Part shown: positions 15,598 to 24,235 of the stretch, piece by piece
Numbering within the stretch: the stretch's first letter is position 1
Layout: each line of letters opens with the position of its first letter
Position numbers and translations under genes: made by a program
DNA from: Thiothrix sp.
GTDB taxonomy: Bacteria > Pseudomonadota > Gammaproteobacteria > Thiotrichales > Thiotrichaceae
Length of the DNA stretch: 64,000 bases
NCBI GenBank assembly: GCA_008015155.1
Contig: SSFA01000039.1
Coordinates: 18,443 to 82,442, forward strand
Reading direction: 5' to 3'
The notes under the pieces: generated by a model
Seen by the model: the letters and a program-made list of their open reading frames with translations, nothing else
Databases searched by the model: none
Told to the model about the DNA's origin: nothing

Positions 15598-16827
15598 ATG
15601 AAAAATCTGTTTAAAAAAGGCGCAGTCGCAACGGCAGTTGCTGGTTCGCTGATGATCTCTGGTGTAGCGAGCGCTGATTCTGTGTTGGCTCCATTGGTAA
15701 TTGGTGTTTCTGGTGGTGCACAGACTTATTTCTCCATCAAAGCACGTGGTAATGGTACTGCTAACTTAGGTGGTACTTCCGGTTACTCTGCTAATTCTAA
15801 TCTACATTATGTTTGGTTCCAAAAAGGTAAGTCAGTTGACGATTTGTACAACTTAGCAACTCCTTGTACTGTTAGTAATAATAACGGTAAAGTATCTCCT
15901 TGGGATATGGTTTTCCAACGTGCTGTAGGTAGTGCTCCTAGTAACTTTAATTTAGCAGCAGGCTCTGACAGAAGTCAGCCAAATGGTTATTCAGCTGGTG
16001 ATTTCGTAGGCTTTGTAGTAATTACTGATGTTGCTAACAAAAATGCTAACCCAGCTGTAAAAGATCTTGCCAACGAAGGTGAGTTGTCTGGTTTTGGCTA
16101 TGTAGTTGATGCAGGAAATAGTTTTGTTTTAGACTATAAACTCTTAAACAATCATCGTTCAAAAATCGAAGGCGACTTTAGTGCAGGCTTTATTTCTAAA
16201 AAGTCTATCGATTATTCTTGGATGCCAACAAGCTTAGCTACTACTGAGTGGTTAACAGTTGTAACTGGCGATGACATGTTAAAAGCTGAAACAGGTGCGG
16301 GCAAGTACGATGCAACTGTTACCATTTCTCAAGATACTTTAGCTGGAAGTGTATCTCCTCGTCTTCCTATGGGCGGTTCAGGGATCTATGACAATGATGA
16401 GACTGTCATCAGTGGTAGCACTCCATTGAAAGTAACCTGTATGGGTGCTTATAATCGTGCTGCTTTCTCTAATGATCTTCAGTTAAGCGGTACACATAAT
16501 GGTGGCTGGACTCGTATGAGTGTTGCTGCTAGCAGTGGTTCTACGCAAGTTGCTAGTGGTGCAATTACTTATAAAGCAGAGCTGTTAAATTTTGCTAATG
16601 CTGCTCCTGAAGCCTTATTTGGTGTTACTTCGTTTGCTTCTGGTGTGTTTGGTACTGCAACTCCAACTAAAACTGATGGTGCAATTGAGTTGTCAACAAG
16701 TGATGCTACTCCTTATGACATTTCTCCACCATTTACTAGCAAGCAAGCTGGCGTGATTTCTTTCCAACCTGAGACTAGTGGTCACTTAAGTACTACCCCA
16801 GAACCACATCCAAATCGTCCATACTAA
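15598..16827 (+). CDS. Secreted protein of unknown family, probably abundant
   Basis: This 409-residue protein has a textbook signal peptide (KK near the start, cut after residue 26, ASA). The mature protein is rich in Gly, Ser, Thr, Ala and Asn, with only two cysteines, and ends in a proline-rich tail (TTPEPHPNRPY). I recognise no domain. Codons lean toward GGT, GCT and ACT. A good Shine-Dalgarno (GTGAGG) precedes the ATG and a strong terminator follows, which together suggest a monocistronic, well-expressed gene. It is divergent from the amine-oxidase-like operon. A surface-layer, sheath or matrix role is a guess from composition only. Confidence 0.85.
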   Translation: MKNLFKKGAVATAVAGSLMISGVASADSVLAPLVIGVSGGAQTYFSIKARGNGTANLGGTSGYSANSNLHYVWFQKGKSVDDLYNLATPCTVSNNNGKVSPWDMVFQRAVGSAPSNFNLAAGSDRSQPNGYSAGDFVGFVVITDVANKNANPAVKDLANEGELSGFGYVVDAGNSFVLDYKLLNNHRSKIEGDFSAGFISKKSIDYSWMPTSLATTEWLTVVTGDDMLKAETGAGKYDATVTISQDTLAGSVSPRLPMGGSGIYDNDETVISGSTPLKVTCMGAYNRAAFSNDLQLSGTHNGGWTRMSVAASSGSTQVASGAITYKAELLNFANAAPEALFGVTSFASGVFGTATPTKTDGAIELSTSDATPYDISPPFTSKQAGVISFQPETSGHLSTTPEPHPNRPY

Positions 16828-16850
16828 TCGTTTAAGATTAATATGTTAAC

Positions 16851-16881
16851 AAAAAGGTGGGATTCCCACCTTTTTGCTTTT
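16851..16881 (+). terminator. Strong intrinsic terminator after the secreted protein gene
   Basis: An 11-base perfect stem (AAAAAGGTGGG with CCCACCTTTTT) closes a 3-base loop and is followed by a T-rich tail (GCTTTT). It starts about 24 bases after the stop codon. Confidence 0.93.
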
Positions 16882-16919
16882 ATAGGTAATTAAATTATCG
16901 TTCGGGCAGATTCAAATTC

Positions 16920-18743
16920 ATGAAGAAGGTAGCTTTTTTTTTGTTGATGGCATTAAGTGTTTTTTTAGCATCGTGTCAAGATAGTTCTAATGAAAAACAG
17001 CCTATTGAAAAATTCCAACTCTTATTAGCAAAAGCCGGATTTACAGTTAATCCCACTGCTTTAGCTATAAAAAATAAATTAGTTCTGGTTTTAGGGGAAA
17101 AGAAAGGTGTTGTGTTTTATGAAGTCGGCAAAGAGCAGGTACTTTCTGAAGATCAATCTACTAAGCAATGGCTGCATTATGATGGTAAAACACTATATGT
17201 GATTTGGTGGACGACTAATGATAAGAAAGAAAAATTTCTTAAGCTCAGAGTTTCAAACGATGATGGTCAAACATTTTCACCTGCTACTATTATTAACACT
17301 GATTTAGGTGTCTTAACCGATATTTCAGTTGCTTCCAATGGCCAGGGAGCTATAGCTATTGCCTATACCGACGAACGCCGACCCGGATATGGTGTTTACA
17401 TCAATTATTCAACAGATAGCGGTAAAACTTGGGCTAAGCAAGACTCACGTTTGGATACACCAGTTATTACTAGTGCTATGAAAACTGAGAATAATCAAGA
17501 CATAGCTACTTTTGCAAACTCTCCTAAACTTAGTTATCTAGAAAATAAGTTAATTGCTGTTTGGCAACAAGTAGATATGACTGAGATGGGTCAGAGCATG
17601 CTGCGTATTGTTACAAAAGCATCCGATGATAATGGTAAAACTTGGGGAGCAGAATCTAATATTTTTACAGCTCCTAATATGCAGCCTGTGGAGTTCCAAA
17701 CATTTGAGAATGATAAAAAAATTTATATTTTCGCTATGTTAACTGGTGATACTCAGGCAAAAGGATTTACGGGTTTTTATAATACTGACCCTACATTTAA
17801 TCAATGGACTGAGATTAATAATGCTGAGTTGGGTAGTGATTTGAGTAAAAAGACTACTAGTTGGTTTAATGGGGCTTTTAGTGGTGAAAACTTGATACTT
17901 ACATTCACAGCCAAGCCTATGGATGGGACAGGAATGGTGCATGCAATGTCTGCTGTTTTATCAACAACCAATAACCAATGGTTAGGTAAAGCCAAGCAGC
18001 TTGATGCAGACAAAGGGCATGAACTAACTAAGTCTACTTTCCCTTATGTAATCGATGCAGGTGATGCGGGTGTTATGGTTGTGTGGGAGGATTACCGTTC
18101 TATAGTGCCAACTATTTACTCAGATATTAGTAAAGATCATGGAAAAACTTGGTTAACTAGTGCAAAGCCACTAACAACACCAGGCCTTTCAGTTGCTAAA
18201 GACCCAAAGCTGTTTTTAAGCCAAGATAAACTATGGTTAACTTACTTTATGGTCAAATTAGATGGTACGAACCCAAGTGGTACTAGGGTTTACCAAGAGT
18301 TCATGAAAGGATCTGATGGCCAGTTACAACTGCCTGATATCAAAGTTGCTATGCCAGATGCAGAAAAGTTAAGAGAGCGCTTGATCGAGCGCGCTAATAA
18401 ATTCTGGGCTTTGCGTGAAGAGCGTAAGTGGGAAGAGACTTGGGACTATATGGAGCCTGTTTATCGCGAGCGTTTTGATAAAGCTCAATGGATGGCTCAG
18501 CAAGGCAAACTTAGCTTTTCAAAGACCGTCGTTGACGAAACTAGTATTGATATCAAGGGTAATTTAGCGTTTTTGATCGCTAATGTAGAGGTCAGTGTAA
18601 ATCAACAAGTGAGCGAGGAAGGATTACTAGAAAGTGCACCACCCAATCAGCAGAAAGTAGATATGAAATGGGGATGGTTTTACGATGACTGGTATTTTAT
18701 GCCGAGTATAGTTTTTGGTGATCACTTAGAGTATGACCGCTAA
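16920..18743 (+). CDS. Lipoprotein with Asp-box (sialidase-like) repeats and a C-terminal NTF2-like domain
   Basis: This 607-residue protein has a lipoprotein signal (FLASC, Cys19). Four Asp-box motifs of the S-x-D-x-G-x-T-F/W type are visible: SNDDGQTF near residue 110, STDSGKTW near 163, SDDNGKTW near 235 and SKDHGKTW near 403. They indicate a beta-propeller of the sialidase/BNR superfamily. From about 480 on the character changes to a compact alpha/beta domain (FWALREERKWEETWDYM, ending in KWGWFYDDWYF) that resembles SnoaL/NTF2-like folds. The sialidase catalytic arginines and the RIP motif are not evident, so glycan binding is as likely as hydrolysis. It lies between two terminators and so is probably a single-gene unit. 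Confidence 0.75.
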   Translation: MKKVAFFLLMALSVFLASCQDSSNEKQPIEKFQLLLAKAGFTVNPTALAIKNKLVLVLGEKKGVVFYEVGKEQVLSEDQSTKQWLHYDGKTLYVIWWTTNDKKEKFLKLRVSNDDGQTFSPATIINTDLGVLTDISVASNGQGAIAIAYTDERRPGYGVYINYSTDSGKTWAKQDSRLDTPVITSAMKTENNQDIATFANSPKLSYLENKLIAVWQQVDMTEMGQSMLRIVTKASDDNGKTWGAESNIFTAPNMQPVEFQTFENDKKIYIFAMLTGDTQAKGFTGFYNTDPTFNQWTEINNAELGSDLSKKTTSWFNGAFSGENLILTFTAKPMDGTGMVHAMSAVLSTTNNQWLGKAKQLDADKGHELTKSTFPYVIDAGDAGVMVVWEDYRSIVPTIYSDISKDHGKTWLTSAKPLTTPGLSVAKDPKLFLSQDKLWLTYFMVKLDGTNPSGTRVYQEFMKGSDGQLQLPDIKVAMPDAEKLRERLIERANKFWALREERKWEETWDYMEPVYRERFDKAQWMAQQGKLSFSKTVVDETSIDIKGNLAFLIANVEVSVNQQVSEEGLLESAPPNQQKVDMKWGWFYDDWYFMPSIVFGDHLEYDR

Positions 18744-18757
18744 GTAAAGAGTGCCAG

Positions 18758-18801
18758 TGATGGGTAGAAGCTAGCTAGTGTTTCTACTCATCAAATTTTT
18801 A
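18758..18801 (+). terminator. Intrinsic terminator after the Asp-box lipoprotein gene
   Basis: TGATGGGTAGAA (18758-18769) pairs with TTCTACTCATCA (18782-18793) through 12 base pairs including one G-T, over a 12-base loop. AATTTTT follows directly. It ends about 20 bases before the next start codon. Confidence 0.8.
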
Positions 18802-18819
18802 CTCTTGGTATGATGAATT

Positions 18820-19797
18820 ATGTATGAAGACGCTAATATTGTTGCTACTAACCACAAAACTAATGTCTTATTTTACCGGGATTATATAAGATTTCAGGGT
18901 GGGCACTTAAAAGTTTGGCATTATTTTAATCACTTAAAGAATTCAAATTCTTATAATCCCTTGATTTGTTTTTCACAAAGATCTATTCAAGATAAGACTA
19001 ATCCATGGTGTGAAGTAGATAAACTAAGCGCTTGGTCGCCTATAGGTATAGATACTTTATTTTTAGCTGGCTTAGATTGGCAAATTGCCCTCAAAAATGA
19101 TGACTTTAATAAAAATAAGATTAAGTTGCCTGTAATTAATTTAATACAAGGTCTAAGTCATGCTGAGCCAGATGATGTTAAGTATCAGTTTCTTAGCGAA
19201 CGAGCTATTAGAATTTGTGTGAGCAATCAGGTTTCTGAGGCTATTCAAGCTACTGGGCGTGTGAACGGGCCTATTTTCACAATTCCTAATGGAGTGGATT
19301 TAAAGGTATCCGATGTCCCCCTTTCGATCGACGAAAAAAATATCGATATTCTAATTGTTGCTATTAAAAATCCAGAGTTAGGGTTGGCTTTTGAGCAGCG
19401 ATTAACTGCAAGTTCTCAAAGCATTAAGCTGATTACTGAGCCATTACATAGACCCATATTTCTAGATTTATTGAAAAGTTCTAAGATTTGTTTATGTTTA
19501 CCTATGATGGCTGAAGGTTTTTATTTACCTGCTTTAGAAGCTATGGCTTTGGAGGCAATAGTTATTTGCCCAGATTGCATTGGCAATAGATCATTTTGCA
19601 TAGATAAATATAATTCTTTTATGCCTAGTTATGATCAAGATAGCTTATGGTCTGCTCTGCAGACAGCCTTATTACTTTCTAAAAAAGAGCAAAAAGTTAT
19701 GTTAGAAAATGCCATTAATACTGCAAGAGCGCATGAGCTACAACATGAATTTAGACAGTTTCTTGATATAATGCACAATATAAAAAATCTTTGGTAA
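18820..19797 (+). CDS. Glycosyltransferase, GT-B fold (GT4-like)
   Basis: This 325-residue protein has no signal peptide. The second half shows the donor-binding pattern of GT4 enzymes: IPNGVD near residue 165, and EGFYLPALEAMALEAIVICPD near 230-251, which is the E-x7-E type element. The N-terminal half (FYRDYIRFQGGHLKVWHYF) resembles the acceptor-binding part of the same fold. The gene is visibly more AT-rich than the kps genes, with many AAA, AAT and ATT codons, which may mark separate acquisition. It is followed four bases later by a sulfotransferase gene, so the two are probably an operon. Confidence 0.8.
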   Translation: MYEDANIVATNHKTNVLFYRDYIRFQGGHLKVWHYFNHLKNSNSYNPLICFSQRSIQDKTNPWCEVDKLSAWSPIGIDTLFLAGLDWQIALKNDDFNKNKIKLPVINLIQGLSHAEPDDVKYQFLSERAIRICVSNQVSEAIQATGRVNGPIFTIPNGVDLKVSDVPLSIDEKNIDILIVAIKNPELGLAFEQRLTASSQSIKLITEPLHRPIFLDLLKSSKICLCLPMMAEGFYLPALEAMALEAIVICPDCIGNRSFCIDKYNSFMPSYDQDSLWSALQTALLLSKKEQKVMLENAINTARAHELQHEFRQFLDIMHNIKNLW

Positions 19798-19801
19798 GTG
19801 C

Positions 19802-20659
19802 ATGCAAAATAACTTTTCTCAAAAAAATATTATACTAACAGGTATTCCACGCTCGGGCACGACTTTAACTTGCTACTTGCTCAATAAATTGCCAAACTGT
19901 GTGGCTCTACATGAACCTTTAGTACCTTTTGAGCTTGTTGAAAAAGACAAAGAAAGTCTAATTGATTTTCTTGTTCAATTTTTTAAAAAACAGCGTAGCG
20001 AGATCATACAAACGGGTCAGGCTAGAAGTAAAAGTTTTGGTGGTAGGGTTCCAGATAATCCTTTGGCTGGTCTAGATAGTAATACTGGTAAAAGAATTCG
20101 TATATTAGATGGTCGTTCAATACAAATAAATAAACCCCTTAATCCGGATTTTTCACTAGTAATAAAGCAACCAGCTTTCTTTACTTCAATTCTAAAAGAT
20201 TTAATAGATTCGAACTGCTTTAATTGCTTTGCGGTCGTCCGTAATCCTTTATCTGTTTTATTATCATGGAACACGGTAGAAATGCCTGTTTCTCAGGGAA
20301 GGGCTCCAGCTGCAGAAGCCTTTGATTTAGAGTTAAGTAAGACTCTACAAGCTATTCCCAATATTTATGATCGGCAAGTCTATCTGCTGAATTGGTTTTT
20401 TGAACGATATCTAGAGCTATTGCCAAGAAATCATATTTTAATGTATGAACAGACGATATCTACTGGCGGTAAATCTTTATCTATAATCCAAGAGTCTGCC
20501 TCTGGTTTTAGTGAAACACTAGCATCAAAGAATTCTAATCCCTTATACAATGAGGACTTAAAAGCATTACTTTTAAGTAAGCTTTTAAGTAAAAAAGACG
20601 CAGCTTTTTGGAGCTTTTATTCTCAAGCAGATATTTCAAATTTGGCAGTTACGAATTAG
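19802..20659 (+). CDS. Sulfotransferase domain protein
   Basis: This 285-residue cytoplasmic protein has the PAPS-binding loop LTGIPRSGTT near residues 12-21 and a 3'-phosphate element AVVRNPLSVLLSW around 139-151. It is the third sulfotransferase domain in the window. Like the preceding glycosyltransferase it is AT-rich. Its 3' end overlaps the convergent DUF1566 gene by 11 bases. The substrate is unknown; coupling to the upstream glycosyltransferase suggests sulfation of the same sugar unit. Confidence 0.85.
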   Translation: MQNNFSQKNIILTGIPRSGTTLTCYLLNKLPNCVALHEPLVPFELVEKDKESLIDFLVQFFKKQRSEIIQTGQARSKSFGGRVPDNPLAGLDSNTGKRIRILDGRSIQINKPLNPDFSLVIKQPAFFTSILKDLIDSNCFNCFAVVRNPLSVLLSWNTVEMPVSQGRAPAAEAFDLELSKTLQAIPNIYDRQVYLLNWFFERYLELLPRNHILMYEQTISTGGKSLSIIQESASGFSETLASKNSNPLYNEDLKALLLSKLLSKKDAAFWSFYSQADISNLAVTN

Positions 20660-21197
20660 GATCACGTACTAAGCGAGCAAAGTAGTAGTCATACTTATAA
20701 TTCATACTATTTTGACCATAGTTAAACCTAACACTCCAGGCATATTCACCAGCGCCAATATAAGGAGTAGATGACCAGAAAATGCCTGAAGGTGTATCCG
20801 GAAATACAGTTAAATTTATTGAAGGTCCATAACAGGCATTTTCAATAATAGATGAAAGTTCTTTAATGTTAGGCAAACGCCAAGTCACGGCATTTGCGAA
20901 ACCAATATTATTTATTTGCGCAGCCCTATCCAAAGCTTCTGGCCAGTTTAGCATTAAGGCTATATCTGAGTCAGGTTTGCATGTGTTTGTAGTTGATTGC
21001 CAAGTTTGCCCCTCAGTACATTTCTTCCATATTAGTTTCGTTTTTAAATCAGTAACAGTACCATCTTTATTATCTTGAAATTGAGTAACTGGTGTTGTGG
21101 CATTGATTAAGCCTATTTTACAGTATTGGTCTGCGCTCCATACTTCCGATTGAAAAGCTACTAGTGTAAACAGGGCAAATGTTATAAATTTATACAT
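20649..21197 (-). CDS. Secreted DUF1566 / Lcl C-terminal domain protein (short form)
   Basis: This 182-residue protein has a signal peptide (cut near residue 21, WSA). The single domain carries the hallmarks of the DUF1566/Lcl C-terminal fold: FQDNKDGTVTDLKTKLIWKKC near 38-58, WRLPNIKELSSI near 107-118, FWSSTPY near 144-150 and a closing YFARLVRD. In Legionella a related domain forms the trimeric, glycan-binding end of the adhesin Lcl. Here it follows a larger protein with the same domain (28 bases apart), so the two may act together at the cell surface. A role in binding the island's polysaccharide is inference. Confidence 0.82.
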   Translation of the reverse strand: MYKFITFALFTLVAFQSEVWSADQYCKIGLINATTPVTQFQDNKDGTVTDLKTKLIWKKCTEGQTWQSTTNTCKPDSDIALMLNWPEALDRAAQINNIGFANAVTWRLPNIKELSSIIENACYGPSINLTVFPDTPSGIFWSSTPYIGAGEYAWSVRFNYGQNSMNYKYDYYFARLVRDPNS

Positions 21198-21225
21198 AGG
21201 ATTTAGTGATTTTTCTTGATATTAA

Positions 21226-22380
21226 TTAATCATGAACCAGTCGGACAAAATGGTTGTAATATTTTTCCCAAGGGCTCCCGCCTCCTGATTGAAAACTAAT
21301 AGTCCAAACGTGCTCATTTCGGTAAGCGTAAGGAACTGAAGTCCAATAGTATTGAGCCAAAGTATTAGGAAAGTAATTCAGATCAATACTTGGCGATAAA
21401 TCGTAACTAACTAATGAGTCTAGTTCAGATCGGGTTGGTAAGCGCCAATTTGTTGCTCCACAGAAGCGACTTTCTTTAACCCGATTAACAAAGGCTTTGG
21501 TGTTGCAATAGGTGCTTGATTGACCTGTGCTGAAACCGTAACAGGTATGATCACTTTTACTACTATCATAATCGCTAGCTTTTTCATAACCAGGTAGGCC
21601 ACCATAACCTACGCGTGGGTCATTTTCATACCATACATAAGTATCATCTTTATCATGCAAGCCGCCGTCGTCAGTTTTCATTTCCCAAGTCAAACCAGTC
21701 ACATTGTCTTTTACGCAGCTCCATTGTGTGGCTGAGCTAGCTAGTGCATTCCCTGAGGCATCCAGTTTCGTAAAACTGAAACCTTTACGCCCATCATCAT
21801 CGTTAGGAGCACTGATATCCCGTCCTGATACACCATCTTGGCCGCTAGGAACTGGATCCCCATTGCTATCTGTTAAAAGGTGGCAGACCACATTATTATT
21901 GCTAATCCCACTATGACCTCGTGCATAATCACCACAAGTAGTTACCCCTGTATCATTGATTTTCGTCAGACTCTCTGCGGGTGGGGGCACAGGTTTAGGC
22001 TTAATAGTGATGAAAACTGTATCAGAGGCTTTAGCATTTTTTGGATCAACCGCGCTAAAGATGATCTGTATACGGGTTTTTTTGCTGAATGCCGGCGCAA
22101 CAAAGCTTGCATTAAGGCTGTTCGCATTGTCGATACTGATTTTGGCTATTTTCTTAGCTGGGTGATTCCATAGATAGCTTAAAGGCTCACCTTCCGGGTC
22201 ACGCGCACTAGCTGATAAGGTAACAGTATCGCCAGAGTAGACAGTTTGATCTAAGCCTGCATTAACCACAGGCTTAGTATTAGCGGCCAGCGTAGGCTCA
22301 CTATAGCCCCCAATTGCTGTCAAAACAGCAATAGTCAAAGCGAGTTGCCTTGAACTTAAATCAATCAAATTTTTATTCAT
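21226..22380 (-). CDS. Secreted protein with PKD-like and DUF1566/Lcl C-terminal domains
   Basis: This 384-residue protein has an N-terminal signal segment ending near residue 32 (LAA). Residues 35-127 form a PKD/REJ-like beta-sandwich (VNAGLDQTVYSGDTVTLSASA, then PEGEPLSYLW). A proline-rich linker (KPKPVPPPAE) leads to a DUF1566/Lcl-type domain at about 140-384 with LTWEMKT, NWRLPTRSELDSLV and YYWTSVPY. It starts six bases after the protease stop codon and precedes the shorter paralogue, so protease and adhesin-like proteins are co-expressed. The beta-sandwich probably acts as a spacer that displays the C-terminal domain. Confidence 0.82.
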   Translation of the reverse strand: MNKNLIDLSSRQLALTIAVLTAIGGYSEPTLAANTKPVVNAGLDQTVYSGDTVTLSASARDPEGEPLSYLWNHPAKKIAKISIDNANSLNASFVAPAFSKKTRIQIIFSAVDPKNAKASDTVFITIKPKPVPPPAESLTKINDTGVTTCGDYARGHSGISNNNVVCHLLTDSNGDPVPSGQDGVSGRDISAPNDDDGRKGFSFTKLDASGNALASSATQWSCVKDNVTGLTWEMKTDDGGLHDKDDTYVWYENDPRVGYGGLPGYEKASDYDSSKSDHTCYGFSTGQSSTYCNTKAFVNRVKESRFCGATNWRLPTRSELDSLVSYDLSPSIDLNYFPNTLAQYYWTSVPYAYRNEHVWTISFQSGGGSPWEKYYNHFVRLVHD

Positions 22381-22386
22381 AGCGAA

Positions 22387-23292
22387 TTACTGAGCGTTTT
22401 TCCAAGTTTTTATATTTTTAAAGACCGCAGTATTAATGCGTTTCCCTCGGTTAGATTTAGGGTATTTGTAAGTGTGTATACCAACAGCAAGAATACCTTT
22501 ACCATCGTCATACCAGATAGGGCTACCACTCATGCCAGCAGTGGTATCGTTGGTATAAATCAGCCATTCGGCTGTTTGTTGACGAATTCTGTCAAACGCC
22601 ACCCATTGCGTTTGTGATTTTTCACCGGGATAGCCTGCAATGGTTGCAGGTAAATCCACGGTTTCGTTAGGTGCTGCAAAGCCTATCCAACCTGTCGTGT
22701 TGCCAATTGTACAGTTTAACTTGATAGCGCCATAGTCATAAGTCGTTAAGCCCTTTTCACCCCAACCTGTGGTTGTGTAAGTTCTTTTAACACCGCATTT
22801 ACCGTAAGGGAAGGATGTTCCACTCGCACCCGGGTAAACAGTCATATTATCTACATTTCTCCACTGCCCGGTGCTGCCACCACTATGAACACAGTGCCCA
22901 GCCGTTAATACTGTATCTGGGCTAATCAAAGCACCTGAACACAAAATATTGTCTGCGGCTATCAGTGTCATAGCACGATAAGGATAGGGGGTAGGGATAA
23001 CCTGTACTCGCGTATCCAAGCCCCAAATAGCTCTTGGCTCATAGTGGTTATGCGTATAGCCAATCAGGCCCCGTAAGGCTGCCATTTCAGTATCTGTAAC
23101 TGATGTTGTGTCCGCGCCACTAGTCATTAAGGTGGCAGAGCCGCCTGTTGAGCCTCGCTCAACAAGAGTACTGCCTATGGGAGCCGGTGTTGGTACGGAA
23201 CCGTCGCTGGACATCATGTCATGGTTACCTGCTAAAGCAATCGAGCTAAAGCTAATACCGATGATGGCTAGAGTGGTGTTTAAACATGTCAT
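22387..23292 (-). CDS. Secreted serine endopeptidase, V8/trypsin-like (family S1)
   Basis: This 301-residue protein has a signal peptide (cut near residue 21, ALA), a pro-region to about residue 95 and then a chymotrypsin-fold domain. The catalytic triad is readable: His133 in LTAGHC, Asp186 in YDYGAI and Ser255 in TAGMSGSPIW. The GxSGSP form with the YDYG context is typical of V8-like glutamyl endopeptidases. Paired cysteines near 118/134 and 166/194 fit disulfides of a secreted enzyme. It heads the run protease, PKD-Lcl protein, Lcl protein. Processing of those two neighbours is a plausible but unproven role. Confidence 0.88.
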   Translation of the reverse strand: MTCLNTTLAIIGISFSSIALAGNHDMMSSDGSVPTPAPIGSTLVERGSTGGSATLMTSGADTTSVTDTEMAALRGLIGYTHNHYEPRAIWGLDTRVQVIPTPYPYRAMTLIAADNILCSGALISPDTVLTAGHCVHSGGSTGQWRNVDNMTVYPGASGTSFPYGKCGVKRTYTTTGWGEKGLTTYDYGAIKLNCTIGNTTGWIGFAAPNETVDLPATIAGYPGEKSQTQWVAFDRIRQQTAEWLIYTNDTTAGMSGSPIWYDDGKGILAVGIHTYKYPKSNRGKRINTAVFKNIKTWKNAQ

Positions 23293-23329
23293 GATTGCAA
23301 GGCCTAAATAGCTATAAAACTTATTCAGA

Positions 23330-24235
23330 TCATAGGTGATCTGTAGGGTGAATAAAAGCCTTTGCTTCGTTAGTTAATTTTCCGAAATAGTTGGGCGGCT
23401 TATAGTGAGTGACAAAATCCTTATTGCGGATTCCTTGATATTCTTTAAGCATCGACTCCCAAGGATGCTCTTCAAAGCTCACATTGGTAGCCACCCCACC
23501 ATGAAATTGGTGGAAAGTCGCCTCACCCAATAATAAAACAGGATAAAAACCTAGATCTTCATGGATACGATTGAAAAAGTCCAAGTTGACTAACCCGCCC
23601 CCTTTGCTAGTGAAAGCCTCATCAAAACCACCTAACTGTAAATAATCACTTCTCTTCAAGCAGAAGCAATTGCTTTCAGCAAAGGGCGAGAAAAATCCAT
23701 TGCCGCTAGACAGTGCTGTGCTGGAAATAGTGAATAGTTGATAGCCGTTTCTTTGCCAATCAATGCTTGCTAATAATTGATCTTCAACAGCTTGATTGTA
23801 TCCTTCAGTCACACTCAGGTTTTGAGGCTTACTACCTAAATGCATACCCATCGTATAAATGAAAGGATGAGGCGCTAGCCTAGTGGCTTGTAAACTTAAG
23901 CTCAGGATATTCGGCGATAAAATTCGTGCCCCATCAATACAACAAGTAATGAACTCACCTTTAGCTAAACGAGCAGCCTGATTGAGCGCTTTGCAAGGGG
24001 ATACTGAGCCAGTTTTTAGATGATGATACTGAAAATTTTGCCCAAAAGATTTCACCCATTCAGCGTCTAAGGGCTGAGTAGAACCATTATCGATCGCTAA
24101 GACCTCGTACTCATCTGCTTGAATATTCTGTTGGTAAGCCGTTGAGAGAGAATATAAAGTGCGTTCTGCCTCACGTCGCATATTATAAAAGTTAACAATC
24201 ACCGAGAGGCGGGGGCGCGATTTAAAAAGTCTCAT
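23330..24235 (-). CDS. Glycosyltransferase family 2 protein
   Basis: This is a GT2-type protein of about 301 residues (LSVIVNFYN, AIDNGST, then CIDGARI in the place of the D-x-D motif). The C-terminal half has the FCLKRSDYLQLGGFDE acceptor-side pattern common in GT-A enzymes. I place the start at the ATG at 24235, which overlaps the stop of the preceding sulfotransferase gene as ATGA. A longer version from a TTG at 24244 is less likely. The gene belongs to a unit of two sulfotransferases and this transferase, probably acting on the same oligosaccharide. Confidence 0.82.
   Translation of the reverse strand: MRLFKSRPRLSVIVNFYNMRREAERTLYSLSTAYQQNIQADEYEVLAIDNGSTQPLDAEWVKSFGQNFQYHHLKTGSVSPCKALNQAARLAKGEFITCCIDGARILSPNILSLSLQATRLAPHPFIYTMGMHLGSKPQNLSVTEGYNQAVEDQLLASIDWQRNGYQLFTISSTALSSGNGFFSPFAESNCFCLKRSDYLQLGGFDEAFTSKGGGLVNLDFFNRIHEDLGFYPVLLLGEATFHQFHGGVATNVSFEEHPWESMLKEYQGIRNKDFVTHYKPPNYFGKLTNEAKAFIHPTDHL

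Noticed and set aside
16920..18743. Functional sialidase
   Set aside because: Asp boxes alone occur in many propellers; the catalytic residues were not identifiable, so only the fold is claimed.
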